Counted from the first letter of the stretch, positions 24,760 to 34,537 are shown. The stretch is 64,000 bases of DNA from Mycobacterium sp. DL (GCF_039729195.1 NZ_CP155796.1:5022001-5086000), one strand, 5' to 3'. Numbers and translations are program-made. The notes: generated by a model from the sequence alone, not told the origin.

Positions 24760-25791
24760 ATGACAGCGAATATCCGTGGAGACGCAGTGCGTCTCGGGGT
24801 GTTCCTGGCTGTGTGCCTGCTCGGTGTGTTCGCTCTGTTCGCGGTGTTCGGGCAGATGCGGTTCGGCGAGAAGTCCCATCAGTACCGCGCCGAGTTCGTG
24901 AACGTGACCGGGTTGGAGACCAACGATTTCGTCCGGATCGCCGGTGTCGAGGTCGGCAAGGTCACGAAGGTGGAGATCCAGCCCGACACCACCGCGCTGG
25001 TCGAGTTCTCCGCAGACGATTCGGTGGTTCTCACCCAGGGCAACAGAGCTGTCATCCGATACGACGATCTGATCGGCGGCCGCTACCTGGCGCTGGAGGA
25101 AGGCGCGGGCGGGGTAGAGAGGCTCAACCCGGGGGACACCATTCCGCTGGCCCTCACCTCACCGGCACTGGATCTCGATGCACTGATCGGTGGCTTCCGG
25201 CCACTGTTCCAGGCGCTGGATCCCGAACAGATCAACGCGCTGTCCGGTCAGCTCATCACCGCCCTGCAGGGCCAGGGCGGCACCATCAACTCGTTCCTGG
25301 CGCAGACCGCCGCCCTGACGAGCACGCTGGCCGACCGGGACCAGTTGATCGGTGACGTCATCATCAACCTGAACACCGTGCTCGGGTCGCTGGGTGATCA
25401 GAGCGACCAGTTCGGCAAGGCGGTCGACTCACTCTCGGAACTGGTGGAAGGGCTGGAATCCCGGGGCGAAGAGATCAGCAGCGGGCTGGCCTACACCAAC
25501 GCCGCGGCGGGCACCATCGCCGACCTGTTGTCCGAGGCTCGTCCGCCTCTGCAGAAGGTGGTCAACGAGACGGACCGAACCGCCGGGATCGTCGTCGCGG
25601 ACGCCGACTACTTCGACAACCTCCTCAACACGCTGCCGGATGCCTACCAGGCGCTGGCCCGGCAGGGCATCTACGGTGACTTCTTCAGCTTCTACCTGTG
25701 CGACCTCGTGCTCAAGCTCAACGGCAAGGGCGGACAACCGGTGTATGTGAAGGTGGCCGGCCAGGACACCGGGAGGTGCGCACCGCGATGA
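24760..25791 (+). CDS. mceB: MceB, Mce transporter shell subunit
   Basis: The 343-residue protein has a membrane helix at about 9-28 and an MCE domain beginning VTGLETNDFVRIAGVEVGKV, followed by the long alpha-helical tunnel region and a short C-terminus with two cysteines (LCDLVLKL, RCAPR). The ATG at 24760 follows GAGAGG. The 33-bp gap after mceA is the widest between the mce genes. The stop overlaps the mceC start by 4 bp. Confidence 0.93.
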   Translation: MTANIRGDAVRLGVFLAVCLLGVFALFAVFGQMRFGEKSHQYRAEFVNVTGLETNDFVRIAGVEVGKVTKVEIQPDTTALVEFSADDSVVLTQGNRAVIRYDDLIGGRYLALEEGAGGVERLNPGDTIPLALTSPALDLDALIGGFRPLFQALDPEQINALSGQLITALQGQGGTINSFLAQTAALTSTLADRDQLIGDVIINLNTVLGSLGDQSDQFGKAVDSLSELVEGLESRGEEISSGLAYTNAAAGTIADLLSEARPPLQKVVNETDRTAGIVVADADYFDNLLNTLPDAYQALARQGIYGDFFSFYLCDLVLKLNGKGGQPVYVKVAGQDTGRCAPR

Positions 25792-27155
25792 AGCCTTTCA
25801 GTGAACGCAACCAGTTCGTGGTCGGTGCCGTCGGCCTCGCCGCCACCGCGGCGATCGTGCTCGGGGCGATCAACTACGAGCGACTGCCGTTCGTCGAGCA
25901 GGGACGCGAGTACACCGCCAACTTCGCCGAGGCCGGCGGCCTGACCACCGATGCGGCCGTACAGGTTTCGGGCTTCAAGGTCGGCCAGGTCAAGTCCATC
26001 GAGCTGGACGGACCCCAGGTGCTGGTGACGTTCACGGTCGATAAGGACATCCGGCTCGGTGACCGGACCGAGGCGGCGATCAAGACCAAGGGCCTGCTCG
26101 GGACCAAGATCCTGGAGGTCGTCGCGCGCGGTGACGGCCAGCAGGACGGCACCATTCCGTTGGCCCGCACCACCTCGCCCTACCAACTCCCGGACGCCCT
26201 CGGTGAGCTCGCGACCACGATCAGCGGCCTCGACACCGATCAGCTGTCCGATTCGCTTCGGGTGCTCTCGGCGACGTTCGCCGACACACCACCGCAGTTG
26301 AAGATCGCGGTCGAGGGCGTGGCGCGGTTCTCCGACACCCTCAACGAGCGCGACGCGGAACTGCGTGGCCTGCTTGCCAATGCGAACAAGGCCACCACCG
26401 TGCTGGCCGAACGCAGCGATCAGGTGGTCAGCCTCGTCTCCAACACCAATGCGCTACTGGCCGAACTGCAGAGCCAGAGTGCGGCGCTGGATCAGATCTC
26501 CGGCAGCATCTCCGCGCTCAGCCAACAACTCCAGGGCTTCATCGGCGAGAACCGCGAAACGATGAAACCCGCGTTGGACAAGCTCAACGGGGTTCTGACG
26601 ATCCTGGACAACCGCAAAGAACGCCTGCAGAAGTCGCTCAACCTGTTGAACCAGTACTCGCTGTCGTTGGGCGAGTCGGTCTCGTCGGGTCCGTTCTTCA
26701 AGAACTACATCTCCAATCTGCTGCCCGGGCAGTTCCTTCAGCCGTTCATCGACGTGGCCTTCTCCGATCTGGGACTGGACCCGAACGTGCTGCTGCCGTC
26801 CCAGCGCAGCGACCCGCAGGTCGGCCAGCCCGGCACGCCCGCGATGCCGGTGCCGTTCCCGAGGACCGGCCAGGGTGGCGAACCTCGGATGACGATCCCC
26901 GATGCCATCACCGGCAATGTGGGCGACCAGGGGTGCGGCCCGGGTGGACCGGGAGGCCTGCCTGCGCCCGGTCCCACCGGTTGTTATCCGTACCGTGAGC
27001 CGCCGCCCGCACCGCCGCCGGGCGGTCCGCCGCCGGGACCACCGGCTGAGGCACCGCACGGACTCGGCTCCGTCCCGGCCCCGACGCCGAATCCGGTGTA
27101 CGTCCCTGCGCCCGGTGAGGCACCTCCGATCGCGACCGTGGAGGGCACCCCATGA
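25788..27155 (+). CDS. mceC: MceC, Mce transporter shell subunit
   Basis: Starting at ATG 25788, the 455-residue protein has a membrane helix (about 11-28), an MCE domain with EAGGLTTDAAVQVSGFKVGQV, the helical region with LTILDNRKERLQKSLNLLN, and a C-terminal stretch of about 60 residues dominated by proline and glycine. Proline-rich C-termini of this type are usual for MceC and may thread through the cell wall. An upstream in-frame extension inside mceB was rejected. Confidence 0.92.
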   Translation: MKPFSERNQFVVGAVGLAATAAIVLGAINYERLPFVEQGREYTANFAEAGGLTTDAAVQVSGFKVGQVKSIELDGPQVLVTFTVDKDIRLGDRTEAAIKTKGLLGTKILEVVARGDGQQDGTIPLARTTSPYQLPDALGELATTISGLDTDQLSDSLRVLSATFADTPPQLKIAVEGVARFSDTLNERDAELRGLLANANKATTVLAERSDQVVSLVSNTNALLAELQSQSAALDQISGSISALSQQLQGFIGENRETMKPALDKLNGVLTILDNRKERLQKSLNLLNQYSLSLGESVSSGPFFKNYISNLLPGQFLQPFIDVAFSDLGLDPNVLLPSQRSDPQVGQPGTPAMPVPFPRTGQGGEPRMTIPDAITGNVGDQGCGPGGPGGLPAPGPTGCYPYREPPPAPPPGGPPPGPPAEAPHGLGSVPAPTPNPVYVPAPGEAPPIATVEGTP

Positions 27156-28492
27156 GAAATCCCCGAACCTGGGTCGCCGCTGTGCTGGCGTTGCTGCTGG
27201 TCGCCGGTGTCGCCGTTCTGGTGCGGACCACCGACTCGGTCAACCGGGTGAATGTCGTCGGCTACTTCGACAACAGCAACGGCATCTACGTCGGTGACGA
27301 CGTCCGCATCCTCGGGGTGCCGGTCGGCAGGATCACCTCGATCGATCCCGAGCCGGAACGGGTGAAGATCACGTTCTGGTACGACAGCCGCTACGACGTA
27401 CCCGCAGATGCGAACGCCGCGATCCTGTCGCCGGCGCTGGTGACCTCCCGTGCCATCCAGTTGACGCCCGTCTACACCGGCGGTCCGGTGATGGCCGACA
27501 ACACCGTGATCCCCGAGGAGCGGACCGCGGTGCCCGTCGAGTGGGATCAGGTGCGGGGGCAGTTGGAACGGCTCAGCGAGACGCTGCAGCCCACCGAGCC
27601 CGGCGGCGTCAGTCCGCTGGGGTCGGTGATCAACACCACCGCAGACAACCTGCGGGGCGAGGGCGCCAATATCCGCGAGACGGTCATCAAGCTGTCGCAG
27701 GCGTTTTCGGCGCTGGGGGATCGCAGCACCGACATCTTCTCCACCATCAAGAACCTGGCGATCCTGGTGTCGGCGCTGCAGGACAGCACAGACCTGATGC
27801 GGCAGCTCAACCAGAACCTGGCTTCGGTCAGCGGGCTGCTCGCCGATGATCCCGGCGAAGTGGGCACGGCGGTGCGGGATCTCAACGCCGCCGTCGGTGA
27901 GGTCCAGTCCTTCGTCGCCGAGAACCGCGATGCCCTCGGTACGACGTCGGAGAAGCTGGCGGGGGTGACCACGGCGCTCGACGAGAGCCTCGACGACATC
28001 ACCCAGTTCCTGCACAGTGCACCCAACACGTTCCAGAACTACGTCAACATCTGGCAGCCCGCCCAAGGTGCGGCAAGCGCCATCCTCGCGGTCAACAACT
28101 TCGCCAACCCGATCCAATTCCTCTGCGGCGCAGTGCAGGCCGCGTCCAGGCTGGGAGCGGAGCAGTCGTCGAAGCTGTGCGTGCAGTACCTGGCGCCGAT
28201 CATGAAGAACCGGCAGTACAACTTCCCGCCATTGGGTCTGAACCAGCTCATCGGTGCGAGCACGCGCCCGAATGAGCTGACCTACAGCGAGGATTGGCTG
28301 CGTCCGGACTACATCCCGCCCGGTGGGCCACCGCCGCCTGCTGCGCCGCCGGTCCCGGCACCGGCCGGGGTTCCCGCACCGGCAACGGCGCTGGCCGATG
28401 CTCCGCCGCTGGCGGCCGAGATGCCGCCGGTCGCCACCAACCCGACCGACGGACTGCACGGGCTGATGGTTCCGGCGGGGGCGGGCTCATGA
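27152..28492 (+). CDS. mceD: MceD, Mce transporter shell subunit
   Basis: The 446-residue protein overlaps mceC by 4 bp. It has a membrane helix at about 5-25, the MCE domain SNGIYVGDDVRILGVPVGRI, a helical region with FSALGDRSTDIFSTIKNL, and a long C-terminus with cysteines (FLCGAVQAA, LCVQYL) and an alanine/proline tail. The features match MceD members. It should be one of six different chains in the hetero-hexamer. Confidence 0.92.
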   Translation: MRNPRTWVAAVLALLLVAGVAVLVRTTDSVNRVNVVGYFDNSNGIYVGDDVRILGVPVGRITSIDPEPERVKITFWYDSRYDVPADANAAILSPALVTSRAIQLTPVYTGGPVMADNTVIPEERTAVPVEWDQVRGQLERLSETLQPTEPGGVSPLGSVINTTADNLRGEGANIRETVIKLSQAFSALGDRSTDIFSTIKNLAILVSALQDSTDLMRQLNQNLASVSGLLADDPGEVGTAVRDLNAAVGEVQSFVAENRDALGTTSEKLAGVTTALDESLDDITQFLHSAPNTFQNYVNIWQPAQGAASAILAVNNFANPIQFLCGAVQAASRLGAEQSSKLCVQYLAPIMKNRQYNFPPLGLNQLIGASTRPNELTYSEDWLRPDYIPPGGPPPPAAPPVPAPAGVPAPATALADAPPLAAEMPPVATNPTDGLHGLMVPAGAGS

Positions 28493-29664
28493 TGCGGGTC
28501 CGCACCGGTGTCGGTGTCACGCTGCTCGCCGTGACACTGGTCAGCTCGGGATGTGGGTGGCGGGGCCTGAACTCTGTTCCCCTGCCGGGTGTCGAGGGCA
28601 TGGGACCGGGTTCGTTCACCATCCAGGCGCAGATGCCCGACGTGGACAACGTCGAACGCAACTCCCGGGTCCGCGTCGGAGACGTCAACGTCGGCACCGT
28701 CACCGAAATCGAGCGTCAGGGCTGGAACGCACTGGTGACGATGTCGCTGGACCGTGACGTCGTGTTGCCCGCCAACGCAACCGCCAAGATCGGCCAGACC
28801 AGCCTGCTGGGTTCGCAGCACATCGAGTTGGCGGCGCCCGCCGACGAGGCTCCGGAAGGCCGCCTCGAAGGCGGCTCGCTGATCCCGCTCGCCTCCTCAG
28901 GTGCGTTCCCGACCACCGAGCAGGCACTGGCCGCGGTCGCGTTGCTGCTCAACGGTGGTGGTCTCGGCAACATCCAGGACATCACCGAGGCGCTCAGCGT
29001 TGCCTTCACCGGGCGTGAGAACGACCTGCGCAGCCTGATCGAGCAACTCGACATCGCGATCGGGCACCTCGACGACCAGAAGAACGACATCATCGCCACC
29101 GCGGAGAGCCTCGACGGCCTGATCGGGCAGATCGCCGAACAGAAACCGGTCGTGGACAGGGCGCTGCAGACGATCCCCGACGCGCTGTCGGTGCTGCGCG
29201 ACCAACGCGATGCCCTCTCCGAGACACTGGTGCAGCTCGGCAGGTTCAGCGCTTTGGCGGCGGACTCTGTCAACCAGACCCGGGAAGCGCTCGTGCAGGA
29301 ACTCAAGGATCTCGGCCCGGTGCTGCAGTCCTTGGCCGATGCCGGACCTGCGCTGACGCGGTCACTGAGCTTCCTGCCGACGTTCCCGTTCCCGAAGGAG
29401 ACACTGACCAACTGGCTGCGCGGCGACTACGCCAACCTGTCACTGATCGTCGACCTGACGCTGAGTCGGATCGACGCCGGCTTCTTCACCGGAACCCGGT
29501 GGGAGTGCGACCTGACATGGTTGGAGCTGCAGTGGGGCCGGACCATCGGCCAGATGCCCAGCCCCTGCACCGCGCCCAACTCGCCGTCGGTGGCGTGGAA
29601 GTCCCCGGGGACCACCCCGGGGAACCCGTTGCTCGCGCCGTACCGCTGGGATCAGGGGCCATGA
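28489..29664 (+). CDS. mceE: MceE, lipoprotein subunit of the Mce transporter
   Basis: The 391-residue protein starts MMRVRTGVGVTLLAVTLVSSGC, with a lipobox whose cysteine is residue 22, as expected for MceE, the lipoprotein of the set. The MCE domain follows (NSRVRVGDVNVGTV, then KIGQTSLLGSQHIEL). The C-terminus has paired cysteines. The ATG overlaps the mceD stop by 4 bp. Confidence 0.93.
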   Translation: MMRVRTGVGVTLLAVTLVSSGCGWRGLNSVPLPGVEGMGPGSFTIQAQMPDVDNVERNSRVRVGDVNVGTVTEIERQGWNALVTMSLDRDVVLPANATAKIGQTSLLGSQHIELAAPADEAPEGRLEGGSLIPLASSGAFPTTEQALAAVALLLNGGGLGNIQDITEALSVAFTGRENDLRSLIEQLDIAIGHLDDQKNDIIATAESLDGLIGQIAEQKPVVDRALQTIPDALSVLRDQRDALSETLVQLGRFSALAADSVNQTREALVQELKDLGPVLQSLADAGPALTRSLSFLPTFPFPKETLTNWLRGDYANLSLIVDLTLSRIDAGFFTGTRWECDLTWLELQWGRTIGQMPSPCTAPNSPSVAWKSPGTTPGNPLLAPYRWDQGP

Positions 29665-29665
29665 C

Positions 29666-31126
29666 ATGCGTGTGACAAGACAGATGCTGATCCAGCTGGC
29701 GATCTTCTCCGTGATCGCGGTGACGGCACTGGGAATCATGCTCTTCGGATACATGAGGCTGCCGGCACTGATGGGCATCGGCCAGTACCGGGTGACCCTC
29801 GAGTTGCCTGAGACCGGCGGGCTCTACGAGCGCAGCAACGTCACCTACCGGGGATCGCAGGTCGGCATCGTCGACAGCGTCGACCTGACCGAATCCGGTG
29901 TGGAGGCCAAGCTTTCGCTCAACTCCAACGTGCCGATCCCCGCCGACCTGATCGCCGAGGTGCGCAGCCAGTCGGCGGTCGGCGAGCAGTTCGTCCAGCT
30001 CCTGCCCCAGAGCAGCGACGGCCCGGAGTTGCGCGACGGCGACGTGATCCCGCGGGACCGCTCGTCGGTGCCCGTCGATGTGAACACCGTGCTCGAGCTC
30101 ACCAACAGTGGCTTGCAGGCGATTCCGCAGGACAACCTCCGCACCGTGGTCGACGAGGCGTACCTGGCGGTCGGCGGGCTCGGTCCGGAGTTGCGGCGGT
30201 TGGTCAGCGGTTCCACCCAGTTGGCGATCGACGCCAGGGCGGACCTCGATTCGCTGACGACGGTGATCGACGACGTTCGTCCGATTTTGGACTCCCAGAC
30301 CGACACCTCGGGCTCGATCCAGGCGTGGGCGGCGAACCTGGCGAACGTCACCGGGCAGCTGCGAAGCGAGGATGCGTCGGTGTCGGGCCTCCTCAGCACC
30401 GGTCCCGGCGCCGCCGAGGAGGTGCGGGCGCTGCTCGACCAGCTCCAACCCACCCTGCCGATCGTGCTGGCCAATCTGGTCAACGTCGGCGAGGTCGCCG
30501 TCACCTACCAGCCCAACCTCGAGCAACTGCTGGTGCTGCTTCCGCAGGGCACCGCGGTGACCCAGGGCGTGGGCGTGGCCAAGAACGGGACGAAACAGGA
30601 CTACATGGGTGACTACCTCACCTTGAATCTGAACCTCAACATTCCGCCGCCGTGCAGCACCGGCTTCCTGCCGGCCCAGCAGCAGCGGGCACCGACGTTC
30701 GAGGACTATCCCGACCGCCCGGCGGGCGACGTGTACTGCCGCGTGCCGCAGGACGGTGCGTTCAACGTTCGTGGTGCCCGCAATATCCCGTGCGTCACGA
30801 GGCCCGGCAAACGCGCGCCGACCGCGAAGATGTGCGAGAGCGATGAGAACTACGTACCGCTCAACGACGGGTACAACTGGAAGGGCGACCCCAACGCGAC
30901 GATCTCCGGCCAGGCCGTCCCTCAGCTACGGCCGGGGGCACCACCTGCAGAAGCGCTTCCGCCAGCGGCTCCCGCGCCGCCTCCGATCGCAGCCGCCGAA
31001 TACGACCCGGCGAGCGGCACGTACGTTGGACCGGACGGACATGTGTACACACAGTCCAACCTGGCCCGCAGTGCCGAAGAGGAGCAAACATGGCAGTCGA
31101 TGATGCTGCCCCCGACGGGGAATTGA
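29666..31126 (+). CDS. mceF: MceF, Mce transporter shell subunit
   Basis: The 486-residue protein has a membrane helix at about 7-29, an MCE domain with GLYERSNVTYRGSQVGIV, the helical region, and a C-terminal section with cysteines and a proline/alanine stretch. It is the last of the six Mce chains. Its final 37 bp overlap the start of the first Mce-associated gene, which has its own strong ribosome site inside mceF. Confidence 0.92.
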   Translation: MRVTRQMLIQLAIFSVIAVTALGIMLFGYMRLPALMGIGQYRVTLELPETGGLYERSNVTYRGSQVGIVDSVDLTESGVEAKLSLNSNVPIPADLIAEVRSQSAVGEQFVQLLPQSSDGPELRDGDVIPRDRSSVPVDVNTVLELTNSGLQAIPQDNLRTVVDEAYLAVGGLGPELRRLVSGSTQLAIDARADLDSLTTVIDDVRPILDSQTDTSGSIQAWAANLANVTGQLRSEDASVSGLLSTGPGAAEEVRALLDQLQPTLPIVLANLVNVGEVAVTYQPNLEQLLVLLPQGTAVTQGVGVAKNGTKQDYMGDYLTLNLNLNIPPPCSTGFLPAQQQRAPTFEDYPDRPAGDVYCRVPQDGAFNVRGARNIPCVTRPGKRAPTAKMCESDENYVPLNDGYNWKGDPNATISGQAVPQLRPGAPPAEALPPAAPAPPPIAAAEYDPASGTYVGPDGHVYTQSNLARSAEEEQTWQSMMLPPTGN

Positions 31127-31839
31127 GCAAGCAGACCTCGGAGCCGAACCATGAAGCCGGGGTGGAAGAGTCCGGTGCGGTGGAACCAGAGTCCACGGCT
31201 GTCGAGGAGTCAGCCGCCGAGGTGACGGCTGCCGACGAGATCGACGCGGGCGAGTCGGACGCCCGGGACGAAGCCGAGGGCACCGACGTAGAGGACACCG
31301 AAGCCGGGGACACCGAAGCCGAGGACTACGAGGCCGAAGCTCCCGTGCGCACCCCGATCTCGCACGTCAAGCTCGCCCTCATCGGCGGGCTTGCCGGTGT
31401 TCTGGCCTTGGCCGGGCTGACCGGCTGGCTGGGCTTCCGGGCGTACGAGTCGAACAAGGCTGCGGCCGAGAGCGCGCTGTTCCTGCAGGTGGGACGTCAG
31501 GGTGCGCTGAATCTCACCAGCATCGACTTCGAGAACGCCGAGGCCGATGTCCAGCGCATTCTGGACTCCGCGACCGGCACCTTCTACGACGACTTCCAGC
31601 AGCGTGCGCAACCGTTCGTGGAGGTCGTCAAGCAGGCGCAATCGAAGTCGGTCGGCACCATCGCCGAGGCGGGCATCGAGTCCGAGAGCGACAACGAGGC
31701 GCAGGTACTGGTCGCAGTCACGGTGCGGACGTCGAACGCCGGTGCGCCAGAACAGGAACCGCGGGCATGGCGGATGCGGATCCTGGTGGAGAAGATCGGT
31801 GACGAAGCCAAGGTGTCCAATGTGGAGTTCGTCCCGTGA
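31090..31839 (+). CDS. Mce-associated membrane protein 1
   Basis: The 249-residue protein has a highly acidic N-terminus of about 88 residues (Glu/Asp/Thr/Ala-rich), a membrane helix at about 93-116, and a C-terminal domain of the Mas/NTF2-like type seen in mycobacterial mce operons, ending VSNVEFVP. These proteins stabilise or organise Mce complexes. GAGGAG six bases before the ATG at 31090 supports the start inside mceF. Confidence 0.85.
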   Translation: MAVDDAAPDGELSKQTSEPNHEAGVEESGAVEPESTAVEESAAEVTAADEIDAGESDARDEAEGTDVEDTEAGDTEAEDYEAEAPVRTPISHVKLALIGGLAGVLALAGLTGWLGFRAYESNKAAAESALFLQVGRQGALNLTSIDFENAEADVQRILDSATGTFYDDFQQRAQPFVEVVKQAQSKSVGTIAEAGIESESDNEAQVLVAVTVRTSNAGAPEQEPRAWRMRILVEKIGDEAKVSNVEFVP

Positions 31840-32567
31840 GCAAGGACAACGAGGACAAGGCGACTGTGAGCTTGGAGAAGGACAACACCGCTGTGGGTGC
31901 TGAGACCGAGGTCGATGACACGGTCGAGGACACCACGGAGAAGACCACCGAGGCCGACGGCCCCGCCGACGATGACACTGCCGACGATGACACTGCGGGT
32001 GGAGACACTGCCGACGAGGCCACCGAGGTCGCGTCCGACGACGCCGACCACCCCGAGGCCGAACCGGACGCGCCCAAGCGCGGCATCCAGTGGTCGCGGC
32101 TGGTCGCCTTCGTGCTGCTGCCCGCGCTGGCCCTGGTCCTCGCTCTGGGCGCCGGATACCTGAAGTGGCGGGACAACTCGGTCCGTAGCGCTGACCTGGC
32201 GGCGTCGACATCGGTGCAGGCGGCAAGAGACATCACCATCGCGCTGCTGTCGTATGCACCCGACACGGTGGAGCAGCAGCTGGGGGATGCGCGCGAGCTG
32301 CTGACCGGAGAATTCCGCGATTCGTACACCGCGCTCACCAACGACGTGGTGATCCCCGGTGCGCAGCAGAGGCAGATCTCCGCCGTCGCCTCGGTGCCGG
32401 CCGCGGCGTCGGTGTCGGCATCCCCGACCGAGGCGGTGGTGCTGGTGTTCGTCAACCAGACCGTCAGCGTCGGCCAGGACCCGCCCACCGATACGGCGTC
32501 CAGCGTGCGCGTCACGCTGGACAAGGTCGACAACCGCTGGCTCATCTCGCAGTTCGACCCCGTATAG
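31836..32567 (+). CDS. Mce-associated membrane protein 2
   Basis: This 243-residue paralogue of the preceding protein has the same plan: an acidic, threonine-rich cytosolic start with DDDTADDDTAGGDTAD repeats, a membrane helix at about 90-108, and an extracytoplasmic domain ending in DNRWLISQFDPV, typical of the Mas family. The GTG start overlaps the previous stop by 4 bp. The repetitive acidic region shows local codon-level duplication. Confidence 0.85.
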   Translation: MSKDNEDKATVSLEKDNTAVGAETEVDDTVEDTTEKTTEADGPADDDTADDDTAGGDTADEATEVASDDADHPEAEPDAPKRGIQWSRLVAFVLLPALALVLALGAGYLKWRDNSVRSADLAASTSVQAARDITIALLSYAPDTVEQQLGDARELLTGEFRDSYTALTNDVVIPGAQQRQISAVASVPAAASVSASPTEAVVLVFVNQTVSVGQDPPTDTASSVRVTLDKVDNRWLISQFDPV

Positions 32568-32579
32568 GTTCGCGCGTCG

Positions 32580-33845
32580 ATGACGGTGCGCCGACTCGCC
32601 GCGATCGATGCGCAGACCTACTGGATGTCCGCTGCGGTCCCCAGCGACCAGTTCCTGCTCTACGCCTTCGGGCCGGGGTCGGCCGACATCGGTCACGCTG
32701 TCGAGGTGGTGGCGGATCGGGCACGGGGCTGTGCCGAACTGGGGCTGTGCATCGCCGAAACCGGTTTCTGGACCTACCCGGCCTGGGTGCCCCGCGGGAT
32801 CGGTGAGGACCAGTTCGTCGTCCACGAGTTGGCCGACCGCACCTGGGCGTCCTGTCTGGCCGCGGTGACGAATCTGGTTGACCGGCAGCTCGATCCGCGG
32901 GAGATGACCTGGCGGGTGCACGTGTTCCCGGACATCGACGGCATTCCCGGCGCCCGCAGCGCCACCGTGGTCGTCGTGCAGATCTGTCATGCACTCGGTG
33001 ACGGGGTCCGGTCCGCGGCGTTGGCCGGCCATCTTTTCGGCCGCGCCGGCGAGGTGGATGCCGTCCCGGCGCCGCGGGGTTCCGCGACTGCGCTCCCACA
33101 GCGCGCACTCGACTCGGCGCTCGCGCATCGCCGGTTGGTGCGTGACGGCCGTGCCGGATTGGTTCCCGGCCAGGCACCGTCGCGCCCGTTGCTGCGTAGC
33201 AACGCGCGACCGTCGGGATCTCGCCACGTGCGGACAGTGATGTGTGACCGCGGGCGGCTGCGAGGGCCGACGGTGACGGTGGGGGTGCTGGCTGCGGTGT
33301 CCGCGGCGCTGTCCGGGCAGCTCCGCGCGTTGGGCGACGACCCGTCGCAGCTCGCTGCGGAGGTGCCGATGGCCAAGTCAGGTCCGCGCGCGGCGCACAA
33401 TCATTTCGGCAACGTCGGTGTCGGCCTGTACCCGGACCTGGCCTTCGACCAACGGGCCCAACGGATCAGCGTCGAGCTGGAGCAACGCCGGCGGCGCGCC
33501 TCCCACCCGGCGATGCGCGCCGAGAGCGCGGCATTCGCGGCGGTTCCGGCACCGGTGCTCCGTTGGGGCGTAGCCCAGTTCGATCCCGACACCCGGTGGC
33601 CCACAGCCACCGGGAACACAGTGGTGTCCAGCGTCAACCGCGGCGCGAAGGATCTGCATTTCGGTGGGGCTCCGGTGACGCTGACCGCCGGATTCCCCGG
33701 CCTGTCCCCGATGATGGCGTTGACCCACGGTGTGCACGGCATCGGCGAGACGATCGTGATCAGTGTGCATGCGGCCGAGTCGGCGATCGGCGACATCGAT
33801 TCCTATGTGCAGCGATTGGAACACGAAGTTCGCAAAGGGAACTGA
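32580..33845 (+). CDS. Acyltransferase-like protein (WS/DGAT-related) at the end of the mce operon
   Basis: The 421-residue protein lies 12 bp after the Mas genes on the same strand. It looks like a condensation/WS-DGAT-type fold: about residue 140 has CHALGDGVRSAALA, a variant of the HHxxxDG active site with cysteine for the first histidine, and the C-terminal half has NHFGNVGVGLYPDL and SSVNRGAKDLHFGG, as in wax-ester synthase/diacylglycerol acyltransferases. It may esterify an imported lipid, or the changed motif may mean a non-catalytic role. The family call is moderate. Confidence 0.6.
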   Translation: MTVRRLAAIDAQTYWMSAAVPSDQFLLYAFGPGSADIGHAVEVVADRARGCAELGLCIAETGFWTYPAWVPRGIGEDQFVVHELADRTWASCLAAVTNLVDRQLDPREMTWRVHVFPDIDGIPGARSATVVVVQICHALGDGVRSAALAGHLFGRAGEVDAVPAPRGSATALPQRALDSALAHRRLVRDGRAGLVPGQAPSRPLLRSNARPSGSRHVRTVMCDRGRLRGPTVTVGVLAAVSAALSGQLRALGDDPSQLAAEVPMAKSGPRAAHNHFGNVGVGLYPDLAFDQRAQRISVELEQRRRRASHPAMRAESAAFAAVPAPVLRWGVAQFDPDTRWPTATGNTVVSSVNRGAKDLHFGGAPVTLTAGFPGLSPMMALTHGVHGIGETIVISVHAAESAIGDIDSYVQRLEHEVRKGN

Positions 33846-33846
33846 G

Positions 33847-34518
33847 TCAGGCGTTCTCGGCGAGCGCGGCGACGACCGCGTTCATCGACTTCATCGCTGC
33901 GTCACGGTCATCACCCATCCCCACCAGGGTGTCGATCACCAGAGGTCCCAGGATCTGGGTGAGTCCGTGCCCTTCATGCCCGAAGTATCCGGCCATCTCC
34001 AGCATCACCGCGCCGTGGTTGAGGCTCCACAACCGCCCCGCCACCGCCAGTTCGTCGTCGTCGCGGATGCGGCCGGCGGCGATCATCCGGCGCACGGCAC
34101 TGTGCAGCGCCCCGAAGGACGGGGCCCATTCGGCGCGGTTGGTTGCGCTTCCGGTGACGGTGATGTCGGTGCGGTAGACCGTGAGCGAGGCCGGTGCGGA
34201 GGTGCCGAAGATCAGTTGGTATCGCTGAGGATTGGCGAGCGCGAAGTCATGGTAGGCGAGTCCCATCGCCAGGAAGTCGGCCACGGGATCGTCGGTTTCG
34301 GGCACCTCGGTCAACGCCCGGGTGAAACGGATGAACACCTCCCCGGCGATGGCATCGAGCAGGCCTGTCATTCCGCCGAAGTGTGTGTACACCGCCATCG
34401 TGGAGGTGCCGGTCTCGGCCGCGACATTGCGCGCACTGAGCGCGGGAAGCCCGTCGCGTTCGAGGATGCGCACTCCCGCCTCGATCAGGGAATGGCGGGG
34501 TGCGCTCACGTATGCCAT
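33847..34518 (-). CDS. TetR-family regulator with WHG-type C-terminal domain
   Basis: The 223-residue protein has the TetR HTH (LSARNVAAETGTSTMAVYTHFGG) and a C-terminal domain with LAMGLAYHDFALANPQRYQLIFG, the pattern of the TetR_C WHG domain. A 13-bp palindrome at 34525-34537 sits 7 bp before its ATG, and the same motif occurs twice before the carotenoid oxygenase gene at 36297. I infer autoregulation and control of that gene, with a hydrophobic ligand such as an apocarotenoid or its precursor. Confidence 0.85.
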   Translation of the reverse strand: MAYVSAPRHSLIEAGVRILERDGLPALSARNVAAETGTSTMAVYTHFGGMTGLLDAIAGEVFIRFTRALTEVPETDDPVADFLAMGLAYHDFALANPQRYQLIFGTSAPASLTVYRTDITVTGSATNRAEWAPSFGALHSAVRRMIAAGRIRDDDELAVAGRLWSLNHGAVMLEMAGYFGHEGHGLTQILGPLVIDTLVGMGDDRDAAMKSMNAVVAALAENA

Positions 34519-34524
34519 GTAACC

Positions 34525-34537
34525 ATAACGGCGTTAT
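34525..34537. promoter_or_regulatory. ATAACnnnGTTAT operator, copy 1
   Basis: ATAACGGCGTTAT is a perfect 6+1+6 palindrome 7 bp upstream of the TetR start codon. The same spacing and half-sites recur at 36243-36255 and 36273-36285. The likely protein is the TetR encoded next to it. Confidence 0.65.

Noticed and set aside
21614..31126. Naming the operon mce1 or mce4
   Set aside because: No KstR site was found upstream and no fadD5 or sterol genes flank it, and I cannot align the proteins to each subfamily, so no number is given.
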